NCBI GenBank assembly: GCA_026129545.1
Contig: JAHCHX010000001.1
Coordinates: 2,231,501 to 2,295,500, forward strand
Length of the DNA stretch: 64,000 nt
Source: Saprospiraceae bacterium
GTDB taxonomy: Bacteria > Bacteroidota > Bacteroidia > Chitinophagales > Saprospiraceae
Direction: 5' to 3'
The stretch's first letter is position 1. Every line of letters begins with the position of its first letter. The position numbers and the translations under genes were made by a program. The notes beneath the pieces are model-generated. The model saw nothing but the letters and a program-made list of their open reading frames with translations. It made no database searches and had not been told where the DNA came from. Shown here piece after piece: positions 43,780 to 52,009 of this stretch.

Positions 43780-45168
43780 TCATCCTTTTTTCAACACCTT
43801 CATCTGAACAGGGTCCCAGTAAATGGCTTTCCCTTTTTCCGCGCTTGTGTTGCACAGCAACGAGGGCGCGGCAGCGCGCAGGCCGAATGAGGCATCCTCG
43901 ATGTTGGGTTTGCCGGAACGCACCGATTCGAAGAAATTGACTAGATGCGCATAGCGGTCGTCGTAGCCCGGTTCGGGCTTGAAAGTGATTGGCTCGCCGA
44001 CGAGGCGCTCTGTGGAGGCTTTGCCGTATTTGGCATCATACCATTTTTTGAATTCCTCTTTTTGTTTGGCCGAAAAACTGGTGTACGAATCATAGCCTCC
44101 GTAGCCATCGGTCAGGGGGCGCTTGAAGTGCTTGACGGTGAGCTCGTTCCAGCCCATTTCGATGTAGCCGTCGGTGCCGACCAGCCGGAAAGCACCGCTG
44201 CCGCCCATGCCATCGGCCAAGTTGGAGCGCAGGAAAAACTGGAACGAAGGATGTTGAGCCGTTTTCGGGTAATCCATCAGCCCCGTCATCAAGTCGTAAG
44301 CGTCGCGGCCGTCTTTCCAATAATTCAAGTCGCCGAGCGCAAAAATGCGCGTCGGCCCCAGCGAGCTGGTGATGGTGTGAAGGCCAGTGAGCAGATGGAC
44401 GAACAAGTCACCCGCCACGCCCGTGCCGTAGTCCTTGTAATTGCGCCAGCGAAAAAACCGCGTCGCATCGAACGGGCGCTTGGGTGCGCCGCCCAGAAAA
44501 CGTTCCCAATCCACCGTCGTCGGGGAAGCATCGGTCGGGATGGAATAGTTCCACGCACCGCGCGACGTCCAGCGGTCGTAAGCCGCCTCCACATATGTAA
44601 GTTCGCCGATGATACCCGAAGCGATTTGTTTTCGAGCCTCCACCATGGCCACACTGCTGGCGCGCTGGCTGCCCACTTGCACCACCTTGCCGCTTTTTTG
44701 TTGCGCGGCGATGATTTTGTGGCCGTCCTCGATGCGTTGCACCATCGGCTTTTCGAGATAAACGTGCTTGCCTGCTTTGAGCGCGTCTATGGTGATTTGT
44801 GCGTGCCAGTGGTCGGGCGTGCAGACGAATACCGCGTCAATGTCGGGTCGAGCCAGCACCTCTCGATAGTCGCGGGTGGTGAAGAGGCCATTGCCCCATT
44901 TTTCGCGGGCATATTCGAGGCGCCCGTCGTAGAGGTCGCAAGCGGCGGCGAGTTCCGTGCCGGGTATCCTTAGGGCGGTATCAATATCGTAGTGCCCGAT
45001 GATGCCCGCGCCGATAAGCCCCAGCCGGATGTTGTCATTGGAAGATATGCGGATATCCGGGCGCAGGATGCGCGTTTCGTGTGCCAGCAAGTCAGTGCCC
45101 AGCGTGAGGGCTGCTGCCGCGCCGCTTGCTTTTTTGAGGAAATCGCGTCGAGAGGAGGAATGCTTCAT
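43780..45168 (-). CDS. Tat-exported Gfo/Idh/MocA-family oxidoreductase
   Basis: A 462-residue NAD(P)-dependent oxidoreductase. The ATG at 45168 opens a twin-arginine signal (SSRRDFLKKASGAAAAL), so the folded enzyme is likely exported to the periplasm. The nucleotide-binding motif LGLIGAGIIGHYD is near residue 45, and the family's HVYLEKPM (catalytic Lys) is near residue 125. The C-terminal alpha/beta domain includes GGSGAFRLVGTDGYIEMGWNE. Such proteins act on sugars or cyclitols; the substrate is not readable here. The frame extends upstream without protein-like sequence. Confidence 0.88.
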   Translation of the reverse strand: MKHSSSRRDFLKKASGAAAALTLGTDLLAHETRILRPDIRISSNDNIRLGLIGAGIIGHYDIDTALRIPGTELAAACDLYDGRLEYAREKWGNGLFTTRDYREVLARPDIDAVFVCTPDHWHAQITIDALKAGKHVYLEKPMVQRIEDGHKIIAAQQKSGKVVQVGSQRASSVAMVEARKQIASGIIGELTYVEAAYDRWTSRGAWNYSIPTDASPTTVDWERFLGGAPKRPFDATRFFRWRNYKDYGTGVAGDLFVHLLTGLHTITSSLGPTRIFALGDLNYWKDGRDAYDLMTGLMDYPKTAQHPSFQFFLRSNLADGMGGSGAFRLVGTDGYIEMGWNELTVKHFKRPLTDGYGGYDSYTSFSAKQKEEFKKWYDAKYGKASTERLVGEPITFKPEPGYDDRYAHLVNFFESVRSGKPNIEDASFGLRAAAPSLLCNTSAEKGKAIYWDPVQMKVLKKG

Positions 45169-45267
45169 GGCGACGTTGAGTTGTTGGCTCGTTGAAGGCT
45201 TGCCCGGCCAAGCGCAGCGGACGGGGGTTGAGAAAAATGAACGAGTGCTTCGTGGTCGAAACAGCGC

Positions 45268-45275
45268 CAAAAGTA
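45268..45275 (-). promoter_or_regulatory. Bacteroidota -7 promoter box
   Basis: On the minus strand TACTTTTG, 99 nt before the oxidoreductase start. No convincing -33 element. Confidence 0.4.
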
Positions 45276-45347
45276 TTGGGAAAAAGTAAACATCGCCGCC
45301 CCAAACGGTCAAAAAGTGAAGTCCAAACTTGACTGCCTCAAATTCGG

Positions 45348-45542
45348 GTGCATTTCAAATTGCCGCAAGTGTGCCCAGAAGAAAATGATTTGTGAGATTG
45401 TCTTGATTGATAACAATGATTTTCAAGGATTTGAACGGGCATTGTTTCGCAAACCGTTTTCCGTTGGGCATAAATCGAAACGCTGTTCCGATATGTACCG
45501 GAACAGCGTTTGGGCGTACAGAAGCGGCAATTTGAAATGCAC
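45348..45542. mobile_element. 195-bp MITE-like element
   Basis: Perfect 19-bp terminal inverted repeats (GTGCATTTCAAATTGCCGC at 45348-45366 and its inverse at 45524-45542). Inside is a hairpin AACGCTGTTCCG/CGGAACAGCGTT near 45479-45510. It has no coding capacity and does not share the IS630 ends. It lies in the 407-bp gap between the oxidoreductase and the desaturase, which holds no gene. Confidence 0.6.
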
Positions 45543-45575
45543 TCGTTCAACTCCTCGATTTCATCCACCCACTCA

Positions 45576-46454
45576 TCAACTCTTATTCTTGAACGGTTCC
45601 ACTACCTGTTCCAAAAATCCGTGCGGGTATTTTTCCACTTCGGGGAAACCCAACTCGATGTCGCGCCCGTCGTGAGGCATCCAGACAGTGCCGAAAAGGT
45701 AGTCCCACAAGCTGAGCGAGATGCCATAGTTGACTCCGTAGCTGCCTTTCGGGAGTTCCTTTGAGTGGTGCCAGATGTGCATCTGCGGGTTGTTGAAAAT
45801 ATATTTCAACGGGCCGAGCGGCAGGTAGATATTGGCATGGTTGAGATGCCCGATGGTGAGCGCGAACAAATAGACGATGATGAAGTCCTGAATGCCGAAG
45901 CCGAGCATCGCCAGCGGAAGGTATTCGATGGTTCGATAAACAATGTTTTCCATGAAGTGGTAGCGCAGGTGCGCGGCGTAACCCATTTGCTGCACCGAGT
46001 GATGCACTTTGTGGAATTGCCACAACCACGGCGAGCGGTGCAGCAGCCGGTGGACGTTCCAATGGATGAAATCGCGCAAGAGGAAGAGCAGCAGCAGCTG
46101 CGACCAGCCCGGCCATGAGGCGATATTGAGCGCCACGAGGTTGCGAACGCCAAAAACGTTTTTCAAAAAATCGTTGAAGGCTTCCGCCACCACGCTGGAA
46201 AGCGCCGCGTAGCCCACGAGCGAGAAGATGAACACGTTGAAAAACATATAAAACGTGTCGAGCCAGAAGTCCTCGCGGATGCGCGGCTGGTTTTTGCGCC
46301 ACGGGAACAGTAGTTCGAGCGCGTACACGGCCAATGAAATACCGATGAGCCAATAGAAAAAATTGCCCCACGACGGGTTCAGCACCGTGTTCCAGAGGTA
46401 GTTGGCGTAGCCTTTAAAGTTGCTGACAAAAATTTCCCAATACTTCGTCCCCAT
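45576..46454 (-). CDS. Sterol desaturase / fatty acid hydroxylase family protein
   Basis: A 292-residue integral membrane di-iron enzyme. The three His clusters are visible: HWNVHRLLH (about residue 137), FHKVHHS (about 153) and HIWHHS (about 225). Four or five hydrophobic spans surround them. The family hydroxylates or desaturates lipids; the substrate here is unknown. The start at 46454 leaves 2 bp to the stop of the rhodanese gene upstream, so both are probably translated from one message. Confidence 0.88.
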   Translation of the reverse strand: MGTKYWEIFVSNFKGYANYLWNTVLNPSWGNFFYWLIGISLAVYALELLFPWRKNQPRIREDFWLDTFYMFFNVFIFSLVGYAALSSVVAEAFNDFLKNVFGVRNLVALNIASWPGWSQLLLLFLLRDFIHWNVHRLLHRSPWLWQFHKVHHSVQQMGYAAHLRYHFMENIVYRTIEYLPLAMLGFGIQDFIIVYLFALTIGHLNHANIYLPLGPLKYIFNNPQMHIWHHSKELPKGSYGVNYGISLSLWDYLFGTVWMPHDGRDIELGFPEVEKYPHGFLEQVVEPFKNKS

Positions 46455-46456
46455 AG

Positions 46457-46840
46457 TTATTTCACCACTTTCTTTCCTGCCTTGTTCCACGCGCCCATGC
46501 CGCCCGCGAGGTCGAAGACTTTTTCAAAACCTAACTTTTTCAATTGCTCGGAAGCAGATGCGCTGCGCCCTCCGACGGCGCAATAGACCATCACGGGGCG
46601 CTTTTTGTCCAAACGGCCCATTTTCTGGGCGAAATCGGCATCGTAAAAATTGTGATTCACCGCCCCTTCGATGTGGCCTTTGGCAAATTCGGCGGGGGTG
46701 CGCACGTCCACCAATTGGACGCTCTTGTCGCTTTGCAGCATTTTCTCAAAATCGTCGGGGCTGACAGCAAGGGACTGTGCCTCCAAATGGCTACAAGAAA
46801 TGCCTCCAAGCAGGAGCAGCAGGAAAAAAAGTTTTTGCAT
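46457..46840 (-). CDS. Rhodanese-domain lipoprotein
   Basis: A 127-residue exported protein with one rhodanese domain. MQKLFFLLLLLGGISC looks like a lipoprotein signal (Cys at residue 16). The active-site loop is VYCAVGGRS (CxxGxR, Cys about 87), and VQLVDVRTPAEFAKGHIEGA is the typical first half. It could carry persulfide sulfur in the periplasm. It is the first gene of a probable two-gene unit with the desaturase-family gene. Confidence 0.88.
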   Translation of the reverse strand: MQKLFFLLLLLGGISCSHLEAQSLAVSPDDFEKMLQSDKSVQLVDVRTPAEFAKGHIEGAVNHNFYDADFAQKMGRLDKKRPVMVYCAVGGRSASASEQLKKLGFEKVFDLAGGMGAWNKAGKKVVK

Positions 46841-46880
46841 GACTGAATTTTTGTTCTTGAATGGCTCGTAGAAATGCGAA

Positions 46881-46888
46881 CAAAAGTA
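46881..46888 (-). promoter_or_regulatory. Bacteroidota -7 promoter box
   Basis: Minus-strand TACTTTTG, 40 nt before the rhodanese gene. Confidence 0.5.
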
Positions 46889-46948
46889 GCACAGTCATGG
46901 GCGACTGGTATGTGACATTTGTCACGAAAGGCCAAAAGAGGCATATTC

Positions 46949-47527
46949 CTATTGTGTCGTGGGTCTGTATTCCTCAAGCGGGTCTTCGCCTTCCATCACC
47001 CAGCGACGCTTTTGCGTGTCGAAATGAACCTTCGGGTCAGGAAACTCAATGTACTCTTCTTTGCCCGAGTTTTGAGGATAGTAGGGCGTGAGGTCTTCGC
47101 CTTTCACCATTTTGGCGAAGAGCATGGAGCCTTTTTTGGACAGCTCCGCTTCCGGCATTTTCCATGTGCGAAACACTTCGTTGTAGTAAGTGATGCTGTC
47201 GCCCGCCATGCGCAGGTGTATGCCCGTGGCGACGCGCTTGACTTGCAGGCTGGGCGCTATGCGGCTCACGAGCAGGTAAATATCGCCCGTCTTGGCATCT
47301 TGGTGATAGAGGTCAATGCGGTGTTGGGTGGCGAGTTGGTCGTAGTATTCGTCGAATGCGGGAGCGAATTTGTTGTCGTGGGTAGCGCCTTTGGGCGGAA
47401 GTTTGCCAATATATCGAATGATGCTTTTGAGGGTTTGGCGCTCCAGCGCCTCGTCGGGTTTTTTTCCTATGGTTTGTTGGCAAGCGGCAAAAAAAAATGG
47501 GAGCAGGATAAGGAGTGCGTATTTCAT
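46949..47527 (-). CDS. Hypothetical lipoprotein
   Basis: A 192-residue protein I do not recognise. The start MKYALLILLPFFFAAC is a lipoprotein signal with Cys at residue 16. The mature part is soluble with mixed helices and strands (TLKSIIRYIGKLPPKGAT, TGDIYLLVSRIAPSLQVKRVA, GDSITYYNEVFRTWKMPE). No membrane span or known motif is visible. It lies alone, 108 bp upstream of the rhodanese gene on the same strand. Confidence 0.8.
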   Translation of the reverse strand: MKYALLILLPFFFAACQQTIGKKPDEALERQTLKSIIRYIGKLPPKGATHDNKFAPAFDEYYDQLATQHRIDLYHQDAKTGDIYLLVSRIAPSLQVKRVATGIHLRMAGDSITYYNEVFRTWKMPEAELSKKGSMLFAKMVKGEDLTPYYPQNSGKEEYIEFPDPKVHFDTQKRRWVMEGEDPLEEYRPTTQ

Positions 47528-47581
47528 GTTGCGGAGATGTTTTTCGCAAAAAAAGTCAATTTTTCAAAATCGGTTGGGCAA

Positions 47582-47627
47582 CAAAAAACAAGAGCCATCA
47601 CCTCCCCAAATCGGGACGGGATGGCTC
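47582..47627 (-). terminator. Rho-independent terminator after the beta-helix lipoprotein
   Basis: On the minus strand GAGCCATC pairs with GATGGCTC and is followed by TTGTTTTTTG. It lies about 40 bp after the stop at 47666 and would end the receptor/lipoprotein operon. Confidence 0.7.
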
Positions 47628-47665
47628 CTGTCTATGTCAGATGAAGTGGCTGGGCCACCGAGCGA

Positions 47666-49069
47666 TTAGTATTTCGTGTTGACCGGGTTGAAATCAGCCC
47701 AGCCGTTCGTCCAGTCGTTGCCAGCGAATGCGCCGCGGTGCGTCACGGCATTGAAGAAGCCTGCGCGGTTTGGCTCGCTGAATTTCGGGTTGGTGAACGC
47801 AGCGCCTGTTGCCGCATCGCCCGAAGTAACCACGAAGTTGGGGTTGCTCGGATATTGGTCGGCAAGGCGAGTGCCAAAGAACCATTCGGGATTGATGCCC
47901 ACGCCTTGGTGGATGGCATCGGAAGCAGGGCCGTCGATGACGGTGTTGGCAGATTTCCAGTATGCTTCCACGTCAGCCACCGTCACGCCAGAGCCAGCGT
48001 TGAAAGTGGTGGCGTTGGCAGTGCCTACCAAGATGTTGTTGGCCAATACGCCAGTGCCGCCTTGATACTGAGCCGTCACAGAAGCTTGATTGAAACGAAG
48101 GCCGCGCGGGAAACCAGCGAACACAGAGTTGAAGATGGATACAGCCGTGCGACGACGCAAGTCAATGGCGTGAGCGTAGTTGGCATTACCTGTGGAAGTG
48201 CCCGTCTTGATGGGGCCAAGCACGGTGATGTTGGAGAAAACGCCAGTGGTGTAAGGCTGCACGTCGTTGTCGTTCGGGCCGTTGTCGCACTCGAAGCCGT
48301 TGGATTGCGATTGGTCGGCAAAGCCGGGATAGCGCACAGCGAGGCCGTGTTGTACGTTGCCGCTCCAGCCGAAGTCCACGTCGAAGTCGTCGTCCCAAGT
48401 GCAGAACGACACGAGGTATTTGGCGTTGACCGTGCCGCCGAACCATTCGAAGCCGTCGTCGCCACCAAAGGAAACCATGCAGTATTCCATTTCGGTGCCG
48501 CGGCCCACACCACCCAACGTGATGGAGTTGGTCTCGTTGTTGGGCGTAAGTTCGATACCACCGAACTCAACACGCACATATTTGAGCGAGCCGGAGCTCT
48601 CATTGTCGAACTGCGTGGAGTTCAAGGTGCCGAAAGTCACGGCAGGCGTGATGCCTTCGATAGCGGGGTCAGGCTGGTTGCAGTTGGCGCGGCCAAGAAT
48701 GACCAAGCCGCCCCAGTCGCCGCGGTCGCGGATACCTTCTGCTTGGCTGGAGGTGAACACGATGGGCTTGTCAACGGTGCCGTTGGCCACGATGCGACCG
48801 CCTTTGTCAATAATCAACGTGGCGCGGGTGCGCTTGTCGCCGAAGATAATAGTACCCGGCTCGATGGTGAGCGTCTGACCGTCGCGGACGAACACTTGTC
48901 CTTCGAGCAGATATTTTTTGTCAGCGGTGAGTGTGCGAGTTGTGAGGTTGCCCGTCAATTTGACCACGTCATCGGTGGGAGGAGGGGTTACAATTGGGTC
49001 ATCCTTATCCTTGCAGGAGACAATAACCATAAGGGTAGCGATACCCAGAATGCTCAGAAAATTTTTCAT
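47666..49069 (-). CDS. Beta-helix-type lipoprotein partner of a TonB receptor
   Basis: A 467-residue outer-membrane or surface lipoprotein: MKNFLSILGIATLMVIVSC gives a lipid-anchored Cys at residue 19. The body is rich in Gly, Asn and Asp with periodic short strands typical of a right-handed parallel beta-helix (LTIEPGTIIFGDKRTRATLIIDKG, LKYVRVEFGGIELTPNN, FDVDFGWSGNVQHGLAVRY). It follows the TonB-dependent receptor gene by 36 bp, so the two are probably co-transcribed and may form a receptor/lipoprotein uptake pair. The ligand is unknown; the Pho-like operator upstream suggests a phosphorus compound. Confidence 0.82.
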   Translation of the reverse strand: MKNFLSILGIATLMVIVSCKDKDDPIVTPPPTDDVVKLTGNLTTRTLTADKKYLLEGQVFVRDGQTLTIEPGTIIFGDKRTRATLIIDKGGRIVANGTVDKPIVFTSSQAEGIRDRGDWGGLVILGRANCNQPDPAIEGITPAVTFGTLNSTQFDNESSGSLKYVRVEFGGIELTPNNETNSITLGGVGRGTEMEYCMVSFGGDDGFEWFGGTVNAKYLVSFCTWDDDFDVDFGWSGNVQHGLAVRYPGFADQSQSNGFECDNGPNDNDVQPYTTGVFSNITVLGPIKTGTSTGNANYAHAIDLRRRTAVSIFNSVFAGFPRGLRFNQASVTAQYQGGTGVLANNILVGTANATTFNAGSGVTVADVEAYWKSANTVIDGPASDAIHQGVGINPEWFFGTRLADQYPSNPNFVVTSGDAATGAAFTNPKFSEPNRAGFFNAVTHRGAFAGNDWTNGWADFNPVNTKY

Positions 49070-49105
49070 AACGAGGTGATAAAAATTTGTGTGTGAATGA
49101 GTTTG

Positions 49106-51931
49106 TTATTTGTTCAAATCGTAGGAAAATGACAGATTGATGAGTTGGCCACGCCGAAAAGTGAATATCGCGTGGTCAACATCCGTGATTTTCTCGTTCC
49201 GGTCAGAGTCTTGGAAGAAACGGAAGGGCGCATCCAGGAGGTTTTGGATACCCAGCTTGTAAGAGGTGCGCGTGCCGATGCGCTTCGTGATGGTCAGGTC
49301 AAGACTGTTGCGCGACAATTCGTAGATGGTGGGGAAGAGTACATCGCCCACCGAGAAGATGCGGTCGCCAAAGATGTTATAGACAAGGCTGCCCGATAGG
49401 CCAATGTTTTGTTGGTCGTAGTAGAGCGCAAAGTTGACGATGTAAGGCGACTGGCCTTGCAAGGGGCGCACGCGCTGCTGTGCCGTTGCTGATGCGCCCA
49501 AATCCACCTCGGAGCGGATGATGGAGGCGTTGGCGTTGATGGCGAAATTGTCGAGGAAGGGGCTGTTCGTCACGCCGCGCAGCGATTTGCGCAACTCTAT
49601 TTCCACACCATAGTTCCGCGCATAATCGGCGTTGATATAGGTGAAATTGGGTTGCTCGGTCGTGATGATGGTTCTGTTCTCGATGGGGTCGTTGAAGTAT
49701 TTGTAAAAAGCCCCTATGCTGAACGTCTCGCCCACACGCGGGTAAATCTCGAAGCGCAAATCAAGGTTGTCAATCGTGGCGGGAGTGAGATTGGGGTTGC
49801 CTACGCGACCTGCCTCCAACTTGTAGTCGTAGAAAAGGAAGGGAGCCAATTCGCGGAATTCGGGGCGATTCACCGTGCGGCTGTAAGCCAAGCGCAATAC
49901 CGAGTTCTCATTGATATTGAAACCAGTATTGATGAAGGGCAACGGCGAAAGCACCTCATTTTTCACTTTTATCTCCTCGAAGTCATTGTTGCTGTTCACG
50001 CGCTGAACGTTGTACTCGCCGCGAACGCCCAACGAAACATCGAAACGACCCAAGGGCAAATCCGTCCCGACATATCCGGCGGTGGTCAAGCTGTTGGCAT
50101 CGTAGGAGTCAATGGGGCGGGTGCCTTCCTCGATGACGAAGCCATCCTGCGTGCGGATATTTTCTTTGCTGAAAATCCTGTCGAGCGGCAGCTCGGAAAG
50201 TTGTTGGCCAATGGTCGGGTCGAAGAACCCGGGATACAGATAAGAGAGGTAACGAGACTCGAAATCGCGGTAGCGATAGTCAACATAGTACCCGCCTTTG
50301 AGATTGGATTTTTTGCCACCCACGCCCGCGAACGACCAAGTGTAATCCAAACCGTGATTGGCCGACACCTCGAACATTTTGCCATAGTAGCGCCCTGTCT
50401 CGAAGAGGTTCGACGAAGGGGGCAGCTGCATGATGAAAGGACGCTCCGCTTGGCCGCCAGGCTGATAGGTGCGGAAGCGGCGCAAATCCGGCTCCAACTC
50501 GCGGAGGAAACTGCCGCCTGCCACCCAATGCAGATTTCTGTTGGGGGTCAGTTCGTGTGTGCCTTCAAACTGTCCGGTGTAGATAGAGCGGCTGCGATAG
50601 CCGAGCAGATAGTTGCTCAGGTTGTCGCCGGGGCGCTGAATGAAGTCAAAGCCCCGCCGGAGAATGGTCTCGTTTTCGCCGATTTGGTTGAAGAGATTTT
50701 TGAAGCTGATGCTATTGCGTTCATTTAGGCGCAATTTCCAATTGGATAGCACGCTGATGCGATTCTGCTTCTCATACACTTGGTCATCAAACTGGAAGCG
50801 CACGTCAATCGGATTGGTGCGGTCTTCCCATTCAAAATAGCGGTAGAAATCACGCAAGTAGTATTGGAAGCTAGTAGAATAGTTGACTGTGGTGAGCGTG
50901 GTAAGGCGCTTGGTGCCGAGCGTCATGTTGCGACCGAGGCTCAGACCTACCGAATAGTCAGGCGATGCGGTGCGCTCTGTGGGGTTGAAATTGTTGGGCA
51001 AGGTATGCGCCGCATCTTGGCGGATTTGCGCATTGCGGGCCGACGACTGCAAGGTGCGCGTATCGGGGAAATTGTTCGGCAATTGCCGAAAACCACTGTC
51101 GAAACCCAAGAAGTCGGTCGGCGAGCCTTCGCTTTGGAAGTAAGGCTTGCCTGTGGTGCCTTGGCGGTAGCCAAGCCCCACGTTGATTTTGGTGAAATTT
51201 TTCTCCACCTCGTCAATGGTGAACAATTTGATGACACCTCCCGCAAAATCGCCGGGCAAGTCGGCTGAACCCGATTTGTAAATCAACATCCGGTCGAGCA
51301 CGCTGCTCGAAATGAGGTCGAACGAAAACGTGCGCTTGTCCACCTCGGTGCTCGGCGCCGTCACGTTGTTAATCATCACATTGTTGTAGCGCTCGCTCAG
51401 GCCGCGAATCATCACGAAACGGTTGTCAACAATCGTGATGCCCGGCACGCGCTGCAACACTTGTGCGGCATTGTTGTCCTGCGATTTGGCGATTTGCTGG
51501 CTCGATACCCCGCTCACCACCTGTTTGGCTTGCTTCACCTCCAGCAATACCGCCGCCACCGTGTTGGTTTTGCGGTATTCCACGATGGTGACTTCGTTGA
51601 AAACAAAAGCGGCGGTGGAGAGTACGACATCAAGTGTTTGTTTTTCGTCGGGTTTGATTTCTACACCCGTGATGGTCTTCTCGTCGTAGCCAGTGTACGA
51701 AATCGAGACATTGTAAGTGCCGGGCGGCACGTTTCGCACTGAGTAGAAGCCATCAAAATCTGAAATAGCGCCCAATAATTCAGCGCCTTGCAAACGAATG
51801 GTGGCGCCGATAAGGGTTTCTTTGGTTTCGCCGTCAATGATGACGCCTGAAAGGGTGCCGTTTTGGGCTTGAATGAAGGAAACAGAGGTCAGGAAGGAAA
51901 GGACTAACGCAAAAATTAAACGTGAATTCAT
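49106..51931 (-). CDS. TonB-dependent outer-membrane receptor with carboxypeptidase-like N-domain
   Basis: A 941-residue outer-membrane receptor. ATG at 51931 follows a GTG; the signal peptide is MNSRLIFALVLSFLTSVSFIQAQ. Residues about 24-110 form a CarboxypepD_reg-like beta domain (GTLSGVIIDGETKETLIGATI, VPPGTYNVSISYTGY). The plug domain follows (about 130-250; AAQVLQRVPGITIVDNRFVMIRGLSERYN). The remaining 690 residues are the beta-barrel, ending INLSFSYDLNK with the expected aromatic/hydrophobic C-terminal strand. It imports a ligand using TonB energy. The 11-bp-spaced repeats upstream suggest phosphate control. Confidence 0.92.
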   Translation of the reverse strand: MNSRLIFALVLSFLTSVSFIQAQNGTLSGVIIDGETKETLIGATIRLQGAELLGAISDFDGFYSVRNVPPGTYNVSISYTGYDEKTITGVEIKPDEKQTLDVVLSTAAFVFNEVTIVEYRKTNTVAAVLLEVKQAKQVVSGVSSQQIAKSQDNNAAQVLQRVPGITIVDNRFVMIRGLSERYNNVMINNVTAPSTEVDKRTFSFDLISSSVLDRMLIYKSGSADLPGDFAGGVIKLFTIDEVEKNFTKINVGLGYRQGTTGKPYFQSEGSPTDFLGFDSGFRQLPNNFPDTRTLQSSARNAQIRQDAAHTLPNNFNPTERTASPDYSVGLSLGRNMTLGTKRLTTLTTVNYSTSFQYYLRDFYRYFEWEDRTNPIDVRFQFDDQVYEKQNRISVLSNWKLRLNERNSISFKNLFNQIGENETILRRGFDFIQRPGDNLSNYLLGYRSRSIYTGQFEGTHELTPNRNLHWVAGGSFLRELEPDLRRFRTYQPGGQAERPFIMQLPPSSNLFETGRYYGKMFEVSANHGLDYTWSFAGVGGKKSNLKGGYYVDYRYRDFESRYLSYLYPGFFDPTIGQQLSELPLDRIFSKENIRTQDGFVIEEGTRPIDSYDANSLTTAGYVGTDLPLGRFDVSLGVRGEYNVQRVNSNNDFEEIKVKNEVLSPLPFINTGFNINENSVLRLAYSRTVNRPEFRELAPFLFYDYKLEAGRVGNPNLTPATIDNLDLRFEIYPRVGETFSIGAFYKYFNDPIENRTIITTEQPNFTYINADYARNYGVEIELRKSLRGVTNSPFLDNFAINANASIIRSEVDLGASATAQQRVRPLQGQSPYIVNFALYYDQQNIGLSGSLVYNIFGDRIFSVGDVLFPTIYELSRNSLDLTITKRIGTRTSYKLGIQNLLDAPFRFFQDSDRNEKITDVDHAIFTFRRGQLINLSFSYDLNK

Positions 51932-51960
51932 CACATGAAGGGCTGTTAAAAAATTTGCTG

Positions 51961-51968
51961 CAAAGGAA
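51961..51968 (-). promoter_or_regulatory. -7 promoter box of the TonB receptor operon
   Basis: Minus-strand TTCCTTTG, a near match to TAnnTTTG, 29 nt before the ATG and 9 bp downstream of the triple repeat at 51978-52006. Confidence 0.5.
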
Positions 51969-51977
51969 CTGCACCAA

Positions 51978-52006
51978 TGTTAAGCCCATGTTAAGTTTGC
52001 ATTAAG
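51978..52006 (-). promoter_or_regulatory. Pho-box-like operator: three direct repeats at exact 11-bp spacing
   Basis: Read on the minus strand, CTTAATG (52006-52000), CTTAACA (51995-51989) and CTTAACA (51984-51978), separated by 4-nt spacers CAAA and TGGG. Seven-base direct repeats with 11-bp period are the layout bound by PhoB/OmpR-type response regulators as tandem monomers. The position just upstream of the -7 box, where a -33 element is poor, fits activation. The regulator is inferred. Confidence 0.6.
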
Positions 52007-52009
52007 TAA

